A DNA stretch of 64,000 bases from Streptomyces barkulensis (GCF_002843305.1 NZ_PGSG01000093.1:1-64000), one strand, 5' to 3'; shown: positions 1 to 14,016, numbered from the stretch's first letter. A program made the numbers and translations. Notes: generated from the letters alone by a model not told the origin.

Positions 1-1142
1 TCCCGGCCGAAGTGCCCGTAGGCGGCCGTGGCGGCGTAGATCGGGCGCAGCAGGTCCAGGTCCCGGATGATGGCGGCCGGGCGCAGGTCGAACACCTCGG
101 AGATGGCCTGCTCGATCCGCCCGGGGTCCACGGTGGCCGTGCCGAAGGTCTCCACGAACAGGCCCACCGGCTCGGCCTTGCCGATGGCGTAGGCCACCTG
201 CACCTCGCAGCGGGCGGCCAGCCCCGCGGCCACCACGTTCTTGGCCACCCAGCGCATGGCGTAGGCCGCCGAGCGGTCCACCTTGGAGGGGTCCTTGCCG
301 GAGAAGGCGCCGCCGCCGTGGCGGGCCATGCCGCCGTAGGTGTCGATGATGATCTTGCGGCCGGTCAGGCCCGCGTCCCCCATCGGGCCGCCGATCTCGA
401 ACCGGCCCGTGGGGTTGACCAGCAGCCGGTACCCGTCGGTGTCCAGCTTGACGCCGCTCCGGGCGAGAGCGGTCAGCTCCGGCTCGACGACGAACTCGCG
501 GATGTCCGGGGCCAGCAGCGCGCCGACGTCGATGTCGGAGGCGTGCTGGGAGGAGACCACCACGGTGTCCAGCCGCACCGCCTTGTCCCCGTCGTACTCG
601 ACGGTCACCTGCGTCTTGCCGTCCGGGCGCAGGTAGGGGATGGTGCCGTTCTTGCGGACCTCCGACAGCCGGCGCGAGAGCCGGTGGGCCAGGTGGATCG
701 GCAGCGGCATCAGCTCGGGCGTCTCGTCGCAGGCGTAGCCGAACATCAGGCCCTGGTCGCCGGCGCCCTGCCGGTCCAGCTCGTCCTCATCCCCCTCGAC
801 GCGGCTCTCGTAGGCGGTGTCCACCCCCTGGGCGATGTCGGGGGACTGCGCCCCGATGGAGACCGACACCCCGCACGAGGCGCCGTCGAAGCCCTTCTTG
901 GAGGAGTCGTAGCCGATGGCGAGGATCTTGTTGCGCACCAGGGTGGGGATGTCGGCGTACGCGGCGGTGGTGACCTCGCCGGCCACATGCACCAGACCGG
1001 TGGTGATCAGCGTCTCCACCGCCACCCGGGAGGCGGGATCCTGCTCCAGCAGGGCGTCGAGGATGGTGTCGCTGATCTGGTCGGCGATCTTGTCGGGGTG
1101 ACCCTCGGTCACGGACTCCGAAGTGAACAGGCGGCGGGACAC
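1..1142 (-). CDS. metK: S-adenosylmethionine synthetase, C-terminus cut by the window edge
   Basis: Makes S-adenosylmethionine from methionine and ATP in the cytoplasm, the methyl donor for the cell. The reverse-strand protein opens VSRRLFTSESVTEGHPDK, the conserved N-terminus with the catalytic HPDK region, and the last visible residues read AYGHFGR, also typical of the C-terminal end. About 380 codons are in the window; the family is near 400, so roughly 20 residues lie beyond position 1. The start is GTG at 1142-1140; an overlapping ATG at 1144 is in the wrong frame. A GGGAG ribosome site lies four bases upstream of the GTG. It follows coaBC in the same direction with a 237-base gap. Confidence 0.96.
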   Translation of the reverse strand, partial: MSRRLFTSESVTEGHPDKIADQISDTILDALLEQDPASRVAVETLITTGLVHVAGEVTTAAYADIPTLVRNKILAIGYDSSKKGFDGASCGVSVSIGAQSPDIAQGVDTAYESRVEGDEDELDRQGAGDQGLMFGYACDETPELMPLPIHLAHRLSRRLSEVRKNGTIPYLRPDGKTQVTVEYDGDKAVRLDTVVVSSQHASDIDVGALLAPDIREFVVEPELTALARSGVKLDTDGYRLLVNPTGRFEIGGPMGDAGLTGRKIIIDTYGGMARHGGGAFSGKDPSKVDRSAAYAMRWVAKNVVAAGLAARCEVQVAYAIGKAEPVGLFVETFGTATVDPGRIEQAISEVFDLRPAAIIRDLDLLRPIYAATAAYGHFGR

Positions 1143-1379
1143 ATCGCTCCCTGGGTTTGCAGCGGCTGCTGGCTGACTTGGTGTGCGGATCCGGTCGTCG
1201 GGCTGGCCCGAGCGCGGTCCGCCGTCAGTTTATCCGCAGCTCATCGCGGATCCGCCAGGACGTCTCGCACTCCGACACACGACCAACGTGCCACACGACT
1301 CCCGCGAAGGGGAGAGGCCGTGCCCGGCGGGGGCCCGAGGCCCAGGTGGCACGGCCATGCGGACCTCCCGCCTCCGGTC

Positions 1380-2603
1380 TCACCCGGCGTTCAGCATGTG
1401 GACGACCTTGTCCCACACCGTGTCGGCCAGGGCCTCCTTGGGGCCGTGCGGCACGGGTGTCTCGCTGCCGTCGGCGCCCAGGACGACCGCCTCGTTCTCC
1501 TCCGCGCCGAAGGTCCTGTCCTCCCCCACCTCGTTGACGACCAGCAGGTCGCATCCCTTGCGGGCGAGCTTGGCCCGTCCGTTGGCCAGGACGTCGTCGG
1601 TCTCGGCCGCGAAGCCGACGACCACCTGCCCGGGGCGGGCGGCGGAAAGTTCGGCGAGCTCGGCGAGGACGTCGGGGTTGCGGACCAGGGCGACCGGTTC
1701 CGGTTCCCGCCCGTCCCGCTTCTTGATCTTTCCCTGGGCGTATCGGGCGGGCCGGAAGTCGGCCACCGCCGCGGCCATGACCACCGCGTCCGCGTCCTCG
1801 GCGGCCTTCAGCACGGCCTCCCGCAGTTGCACGGCGGTACCCACCGGCACCACGTCCGCGCCCGCGGGGTCGGGCAGGGAGGTGTTGGCGGCCACCAGGG
1901 TCACCCGCGCGCCGCGCGCCACCGCGGTGCGGGCCAGGGCGTACCCCTGCCGGCCCGAGGAGCGGTTGCCCAGGAAGCGGACCGGGTCCAGTGGTTCGCG
2001 GGTGCCGCCCGCGCTGACCACGACGTGCCGGCCGGCCAGGTCGCGCCCGGGCGCGGCGCCGCGGGCCAGGAGCCGGCGGCAGACCTCGAAGATCTCGCCG
2101 GGGTCGGGTAGGCGCCCCTTGCCGGTGTCCTTGCCGGTCAGCCGTCCGACCGCGGGCTCGATGACGACCGCGCCGCGGCGGCGCAGGGTGGCCACGTTCT
2201 CGGCGGTGGCGGGGTGCTCCCACATCTCGGTGTGCATGGCGGGTGCGAAGACCACCGGGCAGCGGGCGGTGAGCAGGGTGTTGGTCAGCAGGTCGTCGGC
2301 GAGGCCGTGGGCGGCCCGGGCGAGGGTGTCGGCGGTGGCGGGCGCGACGACGACCAGATCGGCCTCCTGTCCGATGCGCACGTGCGGGACCTCGTGGACG
2401 TCCTCCCACACCCCCGTGGTCACGGGGTTGCCCGACAGCGCCGCCCAGGTGGGCTCGCCGACGAACCTCAGCGCCGAACCGGTCGGTACCACCCGCACGT
2501 CGTGGCCGGACTCCGTCAGCCTCCGCAGCAGCTCGCACGCCTTGTAGGCGGCGATGCCGCCGCTGACCCCCAGGACCACCCTGGGCTTGTCGGACCTGTC
2601 CAT
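1380..2603 (-). CDS. coaBC: bifunctional phosphopantothenoylcysteine decarboxylase / phosphopantothenate-cysteine ligase
   Basis: Two steps of coenzyme A synthesis: ligation of cysteine to 4'-phosphopantothenate, then decarboxylation to 4'-phosphopantetheine. The 407-residue length is normal for the fusion. The N-terminal half is the flavoprotein decarboxylase: GVSGGIAAYK binds FMN, and FAPAMHTEMW corresponds to the substrate-clamp region. The C-terminal half is the CTP-dependent ligase, with SAGGTREPLDPVRFL and the GKIKK lysine motif. The ATG start is preceded by GAGGCGAGGG. It lies between rpoZ and metK, the same order as in other actinobacteria. Confidence 0.95.
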   Translation of the reverse strand: MDRSDKPRVVLGVSGGIAAYKACELLRRLTESGHDVRVVPTGSALRFVGEPTWAALSGNPVTTGVWEDVHEVPHVRIGQEADLVVVAPATADTLARAAHGLADDLLTNTLLTARCPVVFAPAMHTEMWEHPATAENVATLRRRGAVVIEPAVGRLTGKDTGKGRLPDPGEIFEVCRRLLARGAAPGRDLAGRHVVVSAGGTREPLDPVRFLGNRSSGRQGYALARTAVARGARVTLVAANTSLPDPAGADVVPVGTAVQLREAVLKAAEDADAVVMAAAVADFRPARYAQGKIKKRDGREPEPVALVRNPDVLAELAELSAARPGQVVVGFAAETDDVLANGRAKLARKGCDLLVVNEVGEDRTFGAEENEAVVLGADGSETPVPHGPKEALADTVWDKVVHMLNAG

Positions 2604-2708
2604 CCCTCGCCTCTCCCCGGCTCGGCGGCCCGTCGGCCGCTCACTCGCTCACTGTCGCGCGTCGGCGGCGGGCACGTCGGGGACGCTTCCGCCGGTACCC
2701 ATGACACA

Positions 2709-2743
2709 CCACGGGCCCGGCAGCGCGGCTGCCGGGCCCGTGG
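2709..2743 (-). terminator. strong hairpin downstream of rpoZ
   Basis: A perfect inverted repeat: 16-base arms at 2709-2724 and 2728-2743 around a GCG loop. It lies 45 bases past the rpoZ stop and before coaBC, with no T-run, as is usual in Streptomyces. It should end or attenuate the gmk-rpoZ transcript. Confidence 0.75.
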
Positions 2744-2787
2744 CGGTGGTGCCGTCGTGCGGCCGGCCGCCATGGGCGGCCGGGGCC

Positions 2788-3060
2788 TCACTGCGTCGGG
2801 TTGTCGACGGCCTCGGAGGTCAGCAGACCCGCGTTGATCTCGCGGAGCGCGATCGACAGCGGCTTCTCGTGGACGTGGGTGTCCACCAGCGGGCCGACGT
2901 ACTCCAGCAGGCCCTCGCCGAGCTGCGAGTAGTAGGCGTTGATCTGGCGCGCGCGCTTGGCGGCGTAGATCACCAGGCTGTACTTCGAGTCGGTGGCTTC
3001 GAGCAGCTCATCGATCGGCGGGTTGATGATGCCCTCGGGCGTGTTGATGGGAGAGGACAC
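2788..3060 (-). CDS. rpoZ: RNA polymerase omega subunit
   Basis: Small subunit that helps fold and assemble beta-prime in RNA polymerase. The 90-residue protein carries the omega core LLEATDSKYSLVIYAAKRARQ, with the YAAKRARQIN helix, and the actinobacterial C-terminus with KPLSIALREINAG. Translation starts at GTG (3060), preceded by GGAAGG. It lies 131 bases after gmk and reads the same way, so co-transcription is likely. Confidence 0.96.
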   Translation of the reverse strand: MSSPINTPEGIINPPIDELLEATDSKYSLVIYAAKRARQINAYYSQLGEGLLEYVGPLVDTHVHEKPLSIALREINAGLLTSEAVDNPTQ

Positions 3061-3191
3061 GCTCTACCTTCCGCTGCGGTGGATAAGACGGGCAGTGATC
3101 CGGCCGGGCCCCGGTACGGGATGCCTCCTGCCGGTGTCCCGGATTCCGGCGGCTGTCCTGCCCGGCCCTCCGGTGACGACTCCGGTGACGA

Positions 3192-3749
3192 TCACGAAAC
3201 CTTCATCAAGGCTAGCAGCTCGTGGCTGACGTCCTCGACGGAGGTGTTGACCAGGGTCACGTCGAACTCCGACTCGGCGGCCAGTTCGACCCTGGCCGCG
3301 GCCAGCCGCCGCTCGATGACCTCGGGGGACTCGGTGCCGCGGCCGGTGAGACGGCGGACCAGCTCCTCCCAGCTGGGCGGGGCCAGGAAGACGAGCTGTG
3401 CCTCGGGCATCGACTCGCGGACCAGCCGCGCGCCCTGGAGGTCGATCTCCAGGAGCACCGGCTCTCCCGCCTCCAGCCGCTCCAGCACGGCCCGCCGCGG
3501 AGTGCCGTAGCGGTTGCCCGCGAACTCGGCCCACTCCAGCAGCTCGCCGTTGGCGACCAGCTTGTCGAACTCCTCGTCGTCCACGAAGAAGTACTGGACA
3601 CCGTGCCGCTCGCCGGGGCGCGGTCTGCGGGTGGTGGCGGACACCGAGAGCCAGATCTCCGGATGGACCTTGCGCAGATGAGCGACGACCGTGCTCTTGC
3701 CGACCCCGGAGGGGCCGGAGAGCACGGTCAGTCGCGGACGTTCACTCAT
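3192..3749 (-). CDS. gmk: guanylate kinase
   Basis: Phosphorylates GMP to GDP. The P-loop GPSGVGKST is at residues 11-19, followed by the GMP-binding stretch SVSATTRRPRPGE and the YFFVDDEEF segment; the lid arginines appear later. The 185 residues match the family. The ATG at 3749 is the only sensible start. It lies between mihF and rpoZ, an order seen across actinobacteria (mihF-gmk-rpoZ-coaBC-metK). Confidence 0.96.
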   Translation of the reverse strand: MSERPRLTVLSGPSGVGKSTVVAHLRKVHPEIWLSVSATTRRPRPGERHGVQYFFVDDEEFDKLVANGELLEWAEFAGNRYGTPRRAVLERLEAGEPVLLEIDLQGARLVRESMPEAQLVFLAPPSWEELVRRLTGRGTESPEVIERRLAAARVELAAESEFDVTLVNTSVEDVSHELLALMKVS

Positions 3750-3787
3750 ACGGCGATTATCCCGGTTCCCAGGCAGACCTGGAAACG

Positions 3788-4111
3788 TCAGGCGGAACCG
3801 CCGCCGAACTCACGCTCCAGGGAGGCGATCTGGTTGGATCCCAGGCCGCGCACCCGGCGGCTCTCGGAGATGCCGAGCCGCTCCATGATCTGGCGGGCCC
3901 GGACCTTGCCGACGCCGGGCAGGGACTCCAGGAGGGCGGAGACCTTCATCTTGCCGATGACGTCGTTCTCCTGGCCCTGCTTGATGACCTCGTGGAGCGA
4001 GGCGCCGGAGTGCTTCAGTCGGTTCTTGACCTCGGCGCGCTCCCGGCGAGCCGCGGCGGCCTTCTCGAGCGCGGCTGCGCGCTGTTCAGGGGTAAGGGGC
4101 GGAAGAGCCAC
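3788..4111 (-). CDS. mihF: actinobacterial integration host factor (nucleoid protein)
   Basis: Nucleoid-associated DNA-binding protein (sIHF in Streptomyces, mIHF in Mycobacterium) that bends DNA and influences sporulation and antibiotic production. The 107-residue chain has the long basic helix RAAALEKAAAARRERAEVKNRL, then a helix-two-turn-helix region SLPGVGKVRARQIMERLGI that matches the family; the end GSNQIASLEREF is also diagnostic. It starts with GTG at 4111. It is not related in sequence to enterobacterial IHF. Confidence 0.95.
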   Translation of the reverse strand: MALPPLTPEQRAAALEKAAAARRERAEVKNRLKHSGASLHEVIKQGQENDVIGKMKVSALLESLPGVGKVRARQIMERLGISESRRVRGLGSNQIASLEREFGGGSA

Positions 4112-4414
4112 GCCTACGTCACCTCGGATGTCGAACTGGTCGGATATTGGTCGGTGAGGAACCTAGTGGCCCCGCACCTGCGGAGCAACGAGCAACACGT
4201 CCCCCGGCGCCCCCCGGACCTGCGAGGACCCCGGAATTCGCGGTGCTCTCGTCGGAGACTAGCGGCCCATCGCGCCCGAGTCAGCGAGAACGGGGGAAAA
4301 GTCCTGGTCAGACTTGAGCCGACCTGGACATTTCCGGACAAATGGGCGCGACTGAAGGGTTGATTCCGCGGGGTGCCCCGGTTTTTCCGGACCCTCCGGT
4401 TCTGCCCCGGCTGA
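4112..4414. other. intergenic region between pyrF and mihF
   Basis: No credible gene. It holds the likely mihF promoter (listed separately) and otherwise no strong hairpin. A small CGGGG-TG-CCCCG element followed by five T occurs on the plus strand near 4369-4385, but no plus-strand gene precedes it. Confidence 0.6.
4160..4188 (-). promoter_or_regulatory. predicted mihF promoter
   Basis: On the minus strand TTGCTC (4188-4183) is followed after 17 bases by TAGGTT (4165-4160), a good match to a housekeeping sigma promoter. Transcription would begin about 40 bases before the mihF GTG. Confidence 0.5.
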
Positions 4415-5301
4415 TCAGCCCAGGACCTCCCGCAGCGCGTCGGCCTCCCCGGCCGCGGCCTCCCGCAGGGCCCGCGGTGAAGGCCCCCGGCCCAGGACTC
4501 CCCGGCTGATGCTCGGCACCACGTTGCGCACCGCACCGCCGAAGACCCTCGGCAGGTCGGCCGCGGTGGCGCCCTGCGCCCCCAGCCCCGGCGCCAGCAG
4601 CGGGCCGTTGACCGCCAGGTCCGCGCCGGCCTCCCCCAGCGTCGCCCCGACCACCGCGCCGACCGGGCCGAGCGGATCGGCCCCGGCGTTCTCCCTCGCG
4701 ATGTGGTCCAGCACCGTCTGGGCGACCGACGCACCGCCCCCGGCGGTGGCCCGCTGCACCTCGGCGCCCTCCGGGTTGGAGGTCAGGGCCAGGACGAAGA
4801 CGCCCGAACCCGCCGCCCGCGCCGCGTCCAGGGCGGGGCGCAGCGAGCCGAAGCCCAGATAGGGGCTGACGGTGACGGCGTCGGAGAACAGCGGACTGCC
4901 CGGATCCAGGTAGGCGGCGGCGTAGGCGGCCATCGTGGAGCCGATGTCGCCGCGCTTGGCGTCGGTGAGCACCAGGGCGCCGGCCGAGCGTGCGTCGGCG
5001 ATCGCCCTCTCCAGGACGGCGATCCCGCGCGAGCCGAAGCGCTCGAAGAAGGCGGACTGCGGCTTGAGGACGGCGACCCGGTCGGCGAGGGCGTCCACCA
5101 CCGTGCGGGTGAAGCGCTCCAGGCCCGCCACGTCGTCGTCCAGGCCCCAGGCCGTCAGCAGCGCGGCGTGCGGGTCGATGCCGACGCACAGCGGACCGCG
5201 GTCGTCCAGGGCGCGGCGCAGCCGGGCGCCGAACGGCTCCGGGGCGCCTGGGGCCTGCGCGGCCTGGGGGGCTTGGGGAGCCTGCGGGGCTTGGGGAGCG
5301 G

Positions 5302-5305
<4 letters not shown>
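4415..5305 (-). CDS. pyrF: orotidine 5'-phosphate decarboxylase
   Basis: Last step of UMP synthesis: decarboxylates OMP. The catalytic DAKRGDIGSTM motif of the group-2 (mycobacterial-type) enzymes is present, with CVGIDPHAALL near the N-terminus. I chose ATG 5305, which overlaps the pyrD stop as ATGA; an in-frame extension upstream would run into pyrD and is not conserved in character. The protein is 296 residues. An Ala-Pro-Gln repeat follows the start (residues 2-17). Last gene of the pyr operon. Confidence 0.94.
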
Positions 5306-6429
<1,124 letters not shown>

Positions 6430-6560
6430 ACGGGTCTTCCGTGCGACGGGCCGGTACGGGATCCGGTGGCGGTGCCCGGTGGCGGGGCCCGGTGGCGGGG
6501 TGCTGCGGGGCGCTCTCGCGGTGAGGGGGACGCCGCTGCCGGCGTCCCCCTCACCTCCGG

Positions 6561-9873
<3,313 letters not shown>

Positions 9874-9881
<8 letters not shown>

Positions 9882-11016
9882 GCTGGCCCTCCATCAGGGA
9901 GACGAAGCGGTCGAACAGGTACGCGGCGTCGTGCGGCCCGGCCGCCGCCTCGGGGTGGTACTGGACGCTGAACGCGGGCCGGTCCAGCAGGCGAAGGCCC
10001 TCGACCACGCCGTCGTTGAGGCAGACGTGGGAGACCTCGGCGCGCCCGTAGGGGGTGTCGCCGGGGCCGTCGAGGGGGGCGTCCACGGCGAAGCCGTGGT
10101 TGTGCGCGGTGACCTCGACCTTGCCGGTCGTACGGTCCTGCACGGGCTGGTTGATGCCGCGGTGGCCGTACTTGAGCTTGTAGGTGCCGAACCCCAGGGC
10201 CCGGCCGAGGATCTGGTTGCCGAAGCAGATGCCGAACAGCGGGGTGGAGCGCTCCAGCACCCCTCGCATGAGGGCCACCGGATGGTCTGCGGTGGCGGGG
10301 TCGCCGGGGCCGTTGGAGAAGAACACCCCGTCCGGCTCCACCGCGTAGACGTCCTCGATCGTGGCCGTGGCGGGCAGCACGTGGACCTCGATGCCGCGCT
10401 CGGCCATCCGGTGCGGGGTCATGCCCTTGATGCCCAGGTCGACGGCCGCGACGGTGAAGCGCCTGGTCCCGATGGCCGGGACGGTGTACGCCTCGGTGGT
10501 GGCGACCTCGGCGGACAGGTCGGCGCCGGTCATCTCGGGGGCGGCCTTCACCCTGGCCAGCATCGTGGCCTCGTCGGCGACGGCGTCGCCGGAGAAGATG
10601 CCGACCCGCATCGCGCCGCGCTCGCGCAGGTGGCGGGTGAGCGCCCGGGTGTCGACACCGCTGATGCCGACGACGCCCTGGGCGGTCAGCTCCTCGTCCA
10701 GGGTGCGCACCGAGCGCCAGTTGGAGGGCACGCGGGCGGGGTCGCGCACCACGTAGCCGGCCACCCAGATCCGCTTCGACTCCGGGTCCTCGTCGTTGAC
10801 GCCGGTGTTGCCGATGTGCGGGGCGGTCATGACGACCACCTGCCGGTGGTAGGAGGGGTCGGTCAGGGTCTCCTGGTAGCCGGTCATGCCGGTGGAGAAC
10901 ACGGCCTCGCCGAGGGTCTCGCCCATGGCCCCGTAGGCGCGGCCGCGGAAGGTGCGGCCGTCCTCCAGGACGAGTACGGCGGGCACCCTGGAGGCTTTGC
11001 GGGCGGAGGTCGTCAT
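9874..11016 (-). CDS. carA: carbamoyl-phosphate synthase small (glutaminase) subunit
   Basis: Hydrolyses glutamine and channels ammonia to CarB. The 380-residue length is normal. The glutamine amidotransferase class I domain shows nucleophile Cys in FGICFGNQILGRALG and the His of QYHPEAAAGP. Start ATG 11016 (MTTSARK) overlaps the preceding gene's stop as ATGA. The TAA stop overlaps the carB GTG, so the two subunits are translationally coupled. Confidence 0.97.
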
Positions 11017-11675
11017 CGTGCGCCTTCCTCGTGGTGCGTGGTGGCGGCAGCGTCGGTGGTGCCGTGGGGATCGTCCGCGGCGCCGGTGGCGCCGGGTGCG
11101 CCGGCCGTGCCGGAGCCGCCGCCGGACATGGCGCGCAGCTCCTCCAGCCAGGCGGCGTGCTCGGCGGCGCGGTCGGAGCGGAAGCCGGAGTCCAGCAGGC
11201 GGTCGCCGTGCTCCCAGGTGATCACCAGCAGGCCGTCCTCGGTGAGGACCTTGCCGGCGATGCCCTTGTCGAGCCGGGCGCCGCGCAGCCTGCCGGCCGG
11301 GATGAAGAAGTCGTTCGCTCCGGGCCGCACCACGTGCACACCCTGCTCGGTGAGGGTGAGCTCGGCGCGGCTGCGGGCGCCCAGGCCGTGGGCGACGATC
11401 CGCTCCAGCCACTGCCCGGCCGCGGTGGAGCCGTGGTAGCGGCCGGTCATGGTCAGCCTCGGCTCACCGGGGCCGGCGGGCGCCTGGGGCAGTTCGGGGA
11501 GGTCGGACTGGAGCACCGAGCGCCACTTCCAGCCCTCCCTCATCAGCCAGTACACCAGGGCGACGACCAGCAGGAGGCCGATCACCCAGGCGATCCGGGG
11601 CGCCCAGTCGGTGACCTGCTGCGACTCGGGCGCCGCGGCGTGGCGGATGGCGGTTGGTACCGGTGAGAGGTTCAT
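11013..11675 (-). CDS. membrane-anchored PH-like domain protein within the pyr operon
   Basis: Not an enzyme of the pathway. The 220 residues contain one transmembrane helix (about residues 27-47, RIAWVIGLLLVVALVYWLM), then a soluble domain with alternating strands and the GVHVVRPGANDFFIPAGRLRGARLDKG segment, which looks like a bacterial PH-type fold. The tail is Gly/Ala/Thr-rich. It is ATGA-coupled to both neighbours, pyrC upstream and carA downstream, so it is a full operon member. M. tuberculosis has a membrane protein gene at the same pyrC-carA position. Function is unknown. Confidence 0.85.
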   Translation of the reverse strand: MNLSPVPTAIRHAAAPESQQVTDWAPRIAWVIGLLLVVALVYWLMREGWKWRSVLQSDLPELPQAPAGPGEPRLTMTGRYHGSTAAGQWLERIVAHGLGARSRAELTLTEQGVHVVRPGANDFFIPAGRLRGARLDKGIAGKVLTEDGLLVITWEHGDRLLDSGFRSDRAAEHAAWLEELRAMSGGGSGTAGAPGATGAADDPHGTTDAAATTHHEEGAR

Positions 11676-12958
11676 ACGAGCTTTCCGTCCATGACTGTCG
11701 CCCTGCCCCGCAGGAACGTGTGTGTGACACGGCCCGGCAGCTCGCGTCCCTGGTAGGGGGTGTTGCGGCTGCGGGAGGCGAAACGTGCGGAATCCACCGT
11801 TCCACGGTAGGCCGGATCGACCAGGGTGAGGTTGGCGGGCTCACCAGCCGAGACGGGCCGTCCCTGGCCGGCCAGGCGCCCGATGGCCGCGGGGCGGAAG
11901 GACATGCGGTCGGCGACGCCGGCCCAGTCCAGCAGTCCGGTCTCCACCATCGTGTGCTGGACGACGGACAGCGCGGTCTCCAGGCCGACCATGCCCATGG
12001 CGGCCGCGCCCCACTCGCAGTCCTTGTCCTCGTGGGGGTGGGGGGCGTGGTCGGTGGCGACGCAGTCGATGGTGCCGTCGGCCAGCGCCTCGCGCAGGGC
12101 CCTCACGTCGGCCTCGGTGCGCAGCGGCGGGTTGACCTTGTAGACCGGGTCGTAGGAGCGCACCAGTTCGTCGGTGAGCAGCAGGTGGTGCGGGGTGACC
12201 TCGGCGGTGACGTTCCACCCCTTGGACTTGGCCCAGCGCACGATCTCCACCGATCCGGCGGTGGACAGGTGGCAGATGTGCAGCCGGGAACCGACGTGCG
12301 CGGCCAGCAGCACGTCGCGGGCGATGATCGACTCCTCGGCGACGGCCGGCCAGCCGCCCAGGCCCAGCTCGGCGGAGACCGTGCCCTCGTTCATCTGTGC
12401 GCCCTCGGTCAGGCGGGGTTCCTGGGCGTGCTGGGCGATGACGCCGTCGAAGGCTTTGACGTACTCCAGCGCCCGGCGCATGATCACCGCGTCGTCCACG
12501 CACTTGCCGTCGTCGGAGAAGACCCGCACCGAGGCGGCCGACTCGTGCATCGCGCCCAGCTCGGCGAGCTGCTTGCCCTCCAGGCCGACGGTGACGGCGC
12601 CGACCGGCTGCACGTCGCAGTAGCCGGACTCCCGCCCCAGCCGCCAGACCTGCTCGACGACGCCGGCGGTGTCGGCGACGGGGAAGGTGTTGGCCATGGC
12701 GTGCACGGCGGTGTAACCGCCAAAGGCCGCGGCCCGGGTGCCGGTCAGCACGGTCTCGGAGTCCTCGCGGCCCGGCTCGCGCAGATGCGTGTGCAGGTCC
12801 ACCAGGCCCGGCAGCAGGATCTGCCCGTCGGCCTCGACCACCTGGGCGCCGTCGGCGTCCAGGCCGGCGCCGACGGCCGCGACGGTCTCGCCGTCGATCA
12901 GGACGTCCAGCGCCTGGCCGCCCAGCACCTTCGCGCCGCGGATCAGGGTCTTGCTCAT
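11672..12958 (-). CDS. pyrC: dihydroorotase
   Basis: Cyclises carbamoyl aspartate to dihydroorotate. The metal-binding DLHTHLREPG motif is near residue 57, the later metal His are in IAQHAQ and ICHLST, and the catalytic Asp is in ATDHAPH; this is the class I form. I prefer ATG 12958, eleven bases from GAGGAG; a GTG at 12967 would overlap the pyrB stop but sits on top of the ribosome site. 428 residues. The stop overlaps the next gene as ATGA. Confidence 0.95.
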   Translation of the reverse strand: MSKTLIRGAKVLGGQALDVLIDGETVAAVGAGLDADGAQVVEADGQILLPGLVDLHTHLREPGREDSETVLTGTRAAAFGGYTAVHAMANTFPVADTAGVVEQVWRLGRESGYCDVQPVGAVTVGLEGKQLAELGAMHESAASVRVFSDDGKCVDDAVIMRRALEYVKAFDGVIAQHAQEPRLTEGAQMNEGTVSAELGLGGWPAVAEESIIARDVLLAAHVGSRLHICHLSTAGSVEIVRWAKSKGWNVTAEVTPHHLLLTDELVRSYDPVYKVNPPLRTEADVRALREALADGTIDCVATDHAPHPHEDKDCEWGAAAMGMVGLETALSVVQHTMVETGLLDWAGVADRMSFRPAAIGRLAGQGRPVSAGEPANLTLVDPAYRGTVDSARFASRSRNTPYQGRELPGRVTHTFLRGRATVMDGKLV

Positions 12959-12963
12959 GGGTG

Positions 12964-14016
12964 TCACTTCTCCTCGGTACGGGCGGTGGTGCCAGTGGTT
13001 TCGGCGGTGCCGGCGGTGCCGGTGGTGCCGCTGCCGCCAGCGTGCTCGGAGCCGCCGAGCAGCAGGTACAGGACGGCCATGCGGATCGAGACTCCGTTGG
13101 CGACCTGTTCGGTGACGGTGCAGCGGCCGGAGTCGGCGACCTCGGCGGTGATCTCCATGCCCCGGACCATCGGCCCGGGGTGCATCACGACGGAGTGCTC
13201 GGGCATCCGCTCCATGCGCTGCACGTCGAGGCCGTAGCGTCGGGAGTACTCGCGCTCGGTGGGGAAGAAGGCGGCGTTCATCCGCTCGCGCTGGACGCGC
13301 AGCATCATCACGGCGTCGGACTTCGGCAGCACGGCGTCCAGGTCGTAGGAGACCTCGCAGGGCCAGCCCTCGACGCCGACCGGCAGCAGGGTGGGCGGTG
13401 CCACCAGGGTGACCTGGGCGCCCAGGGTGTTCAGCAGGTCGACGTTGGAGCGCGCGACCCGGCTGTGCAGGATGTCGCCGACGATCGTGATCCGCCGGCC
13501 GGCCAGGTCCCGGCCGAGTCCGGCGTCCGGGCCGATCAGGCGGCGGCGCATGGTGAACGCGTCGAGCAGCGCCTGGGTGGGGTGCTGGTGGGTGCCGTCG
13601 CCGGCGTTGACGACGGCGGCGTCGATCCAGCCGGAGGTGGCCAGGCGGTAGGGGGCTCCGGAGGCCCCGTGCCGGATGACGACGGCGTCCACGCCCATCG
13701 CCTCCAGGGTCTGGGCGGTGTCCTTGAGGGACTCGCCCTTGGAGACCGAGGATCCCTTGGCCGCGAAGTTGATGACGTCGGCGGACAGCCGCTTCTCGGC
13801 GGCCTCGAACGAGATACGGGTGCGGGTGGAGTCCTCGAAGAAGAGGTTGACGATCGTGCGGCCGCGCAGCGCGGGCAGCTTCTTGATCGGGCGGTCGGCC
13901 AGGCGCGCCATCTCCTCGGCGGTGTCGAGGATGCGCACGGCGTCGTCGCGGGTGAGGTCGGCGGCCGAGATCAGGTGACCGGAAGTCCGGGGGTTGCCCC
14001 CGGGGAAGAGCGGCAT
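12964..14016 (-). CDS. pyrB: aspartate carbamoyltransferase catalytic subunit
   Basis: First committed pyrimidine step: joins carbamoyl phosphate and aspartate. The carbamoyl-phosphate loop reads STRTRISFEAAEKRL, followed by the SVSKGESLKDT loop, and HPTQALLDAFTM is the aspartate-side motif. No pyrI regulatory gene is adjacent, as in other actinobacteria. The C-terminal tail is a Gly/Thr-rich extension (about residues 326-350). It follows pyrR after 141 bases. Confidence 0.96.
   Translation of the reverse strand: MPLFPGGNPRTSGHLISAADLTRDDAVRILDTAEEMARLADRPIKKLPALRGRTIVNLFFEDSTRTRISFEAAEKRLSADVINFAAKGSSVSKGESLKDTAQTLEAMGVDAVVIRHGASGAPYRLATSGWIDAAVVNAGDGTHQHPTQALLDAFTMRRRLIGPDAGLGRDLAGRRITIVGDILHSRVARSNVDLLNTLGAQVTLVAPPTLLPVGVEGWPCEVSYDLDAVLPKSDAVMMLRVQRERMNAAFFPTEREYSRRYGLDVQRMERMPEHSVVMHPGPMVRGMEITAEVADSGRCTVTEQVANGVSIRMAVLYLLLGGSEHAGGSGTTGTAGTAETTGTTARTEEK

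Noticed and set aside
1143..1379. Possible SAM riboswitch before metK
   Set aside because: I could not find a conserved four-way junction core or matching stems; a weak TAAACT -10 is all that stands out.
12..2111. 699-residue plus-strand reading frame over metK and coaBC
   Set aside because: Shadow frame: low-complexity Gly/Val/Arg/His composition typical of the antisense of GC-rich genes, no domain, and it covers two solid minus-strand genes.
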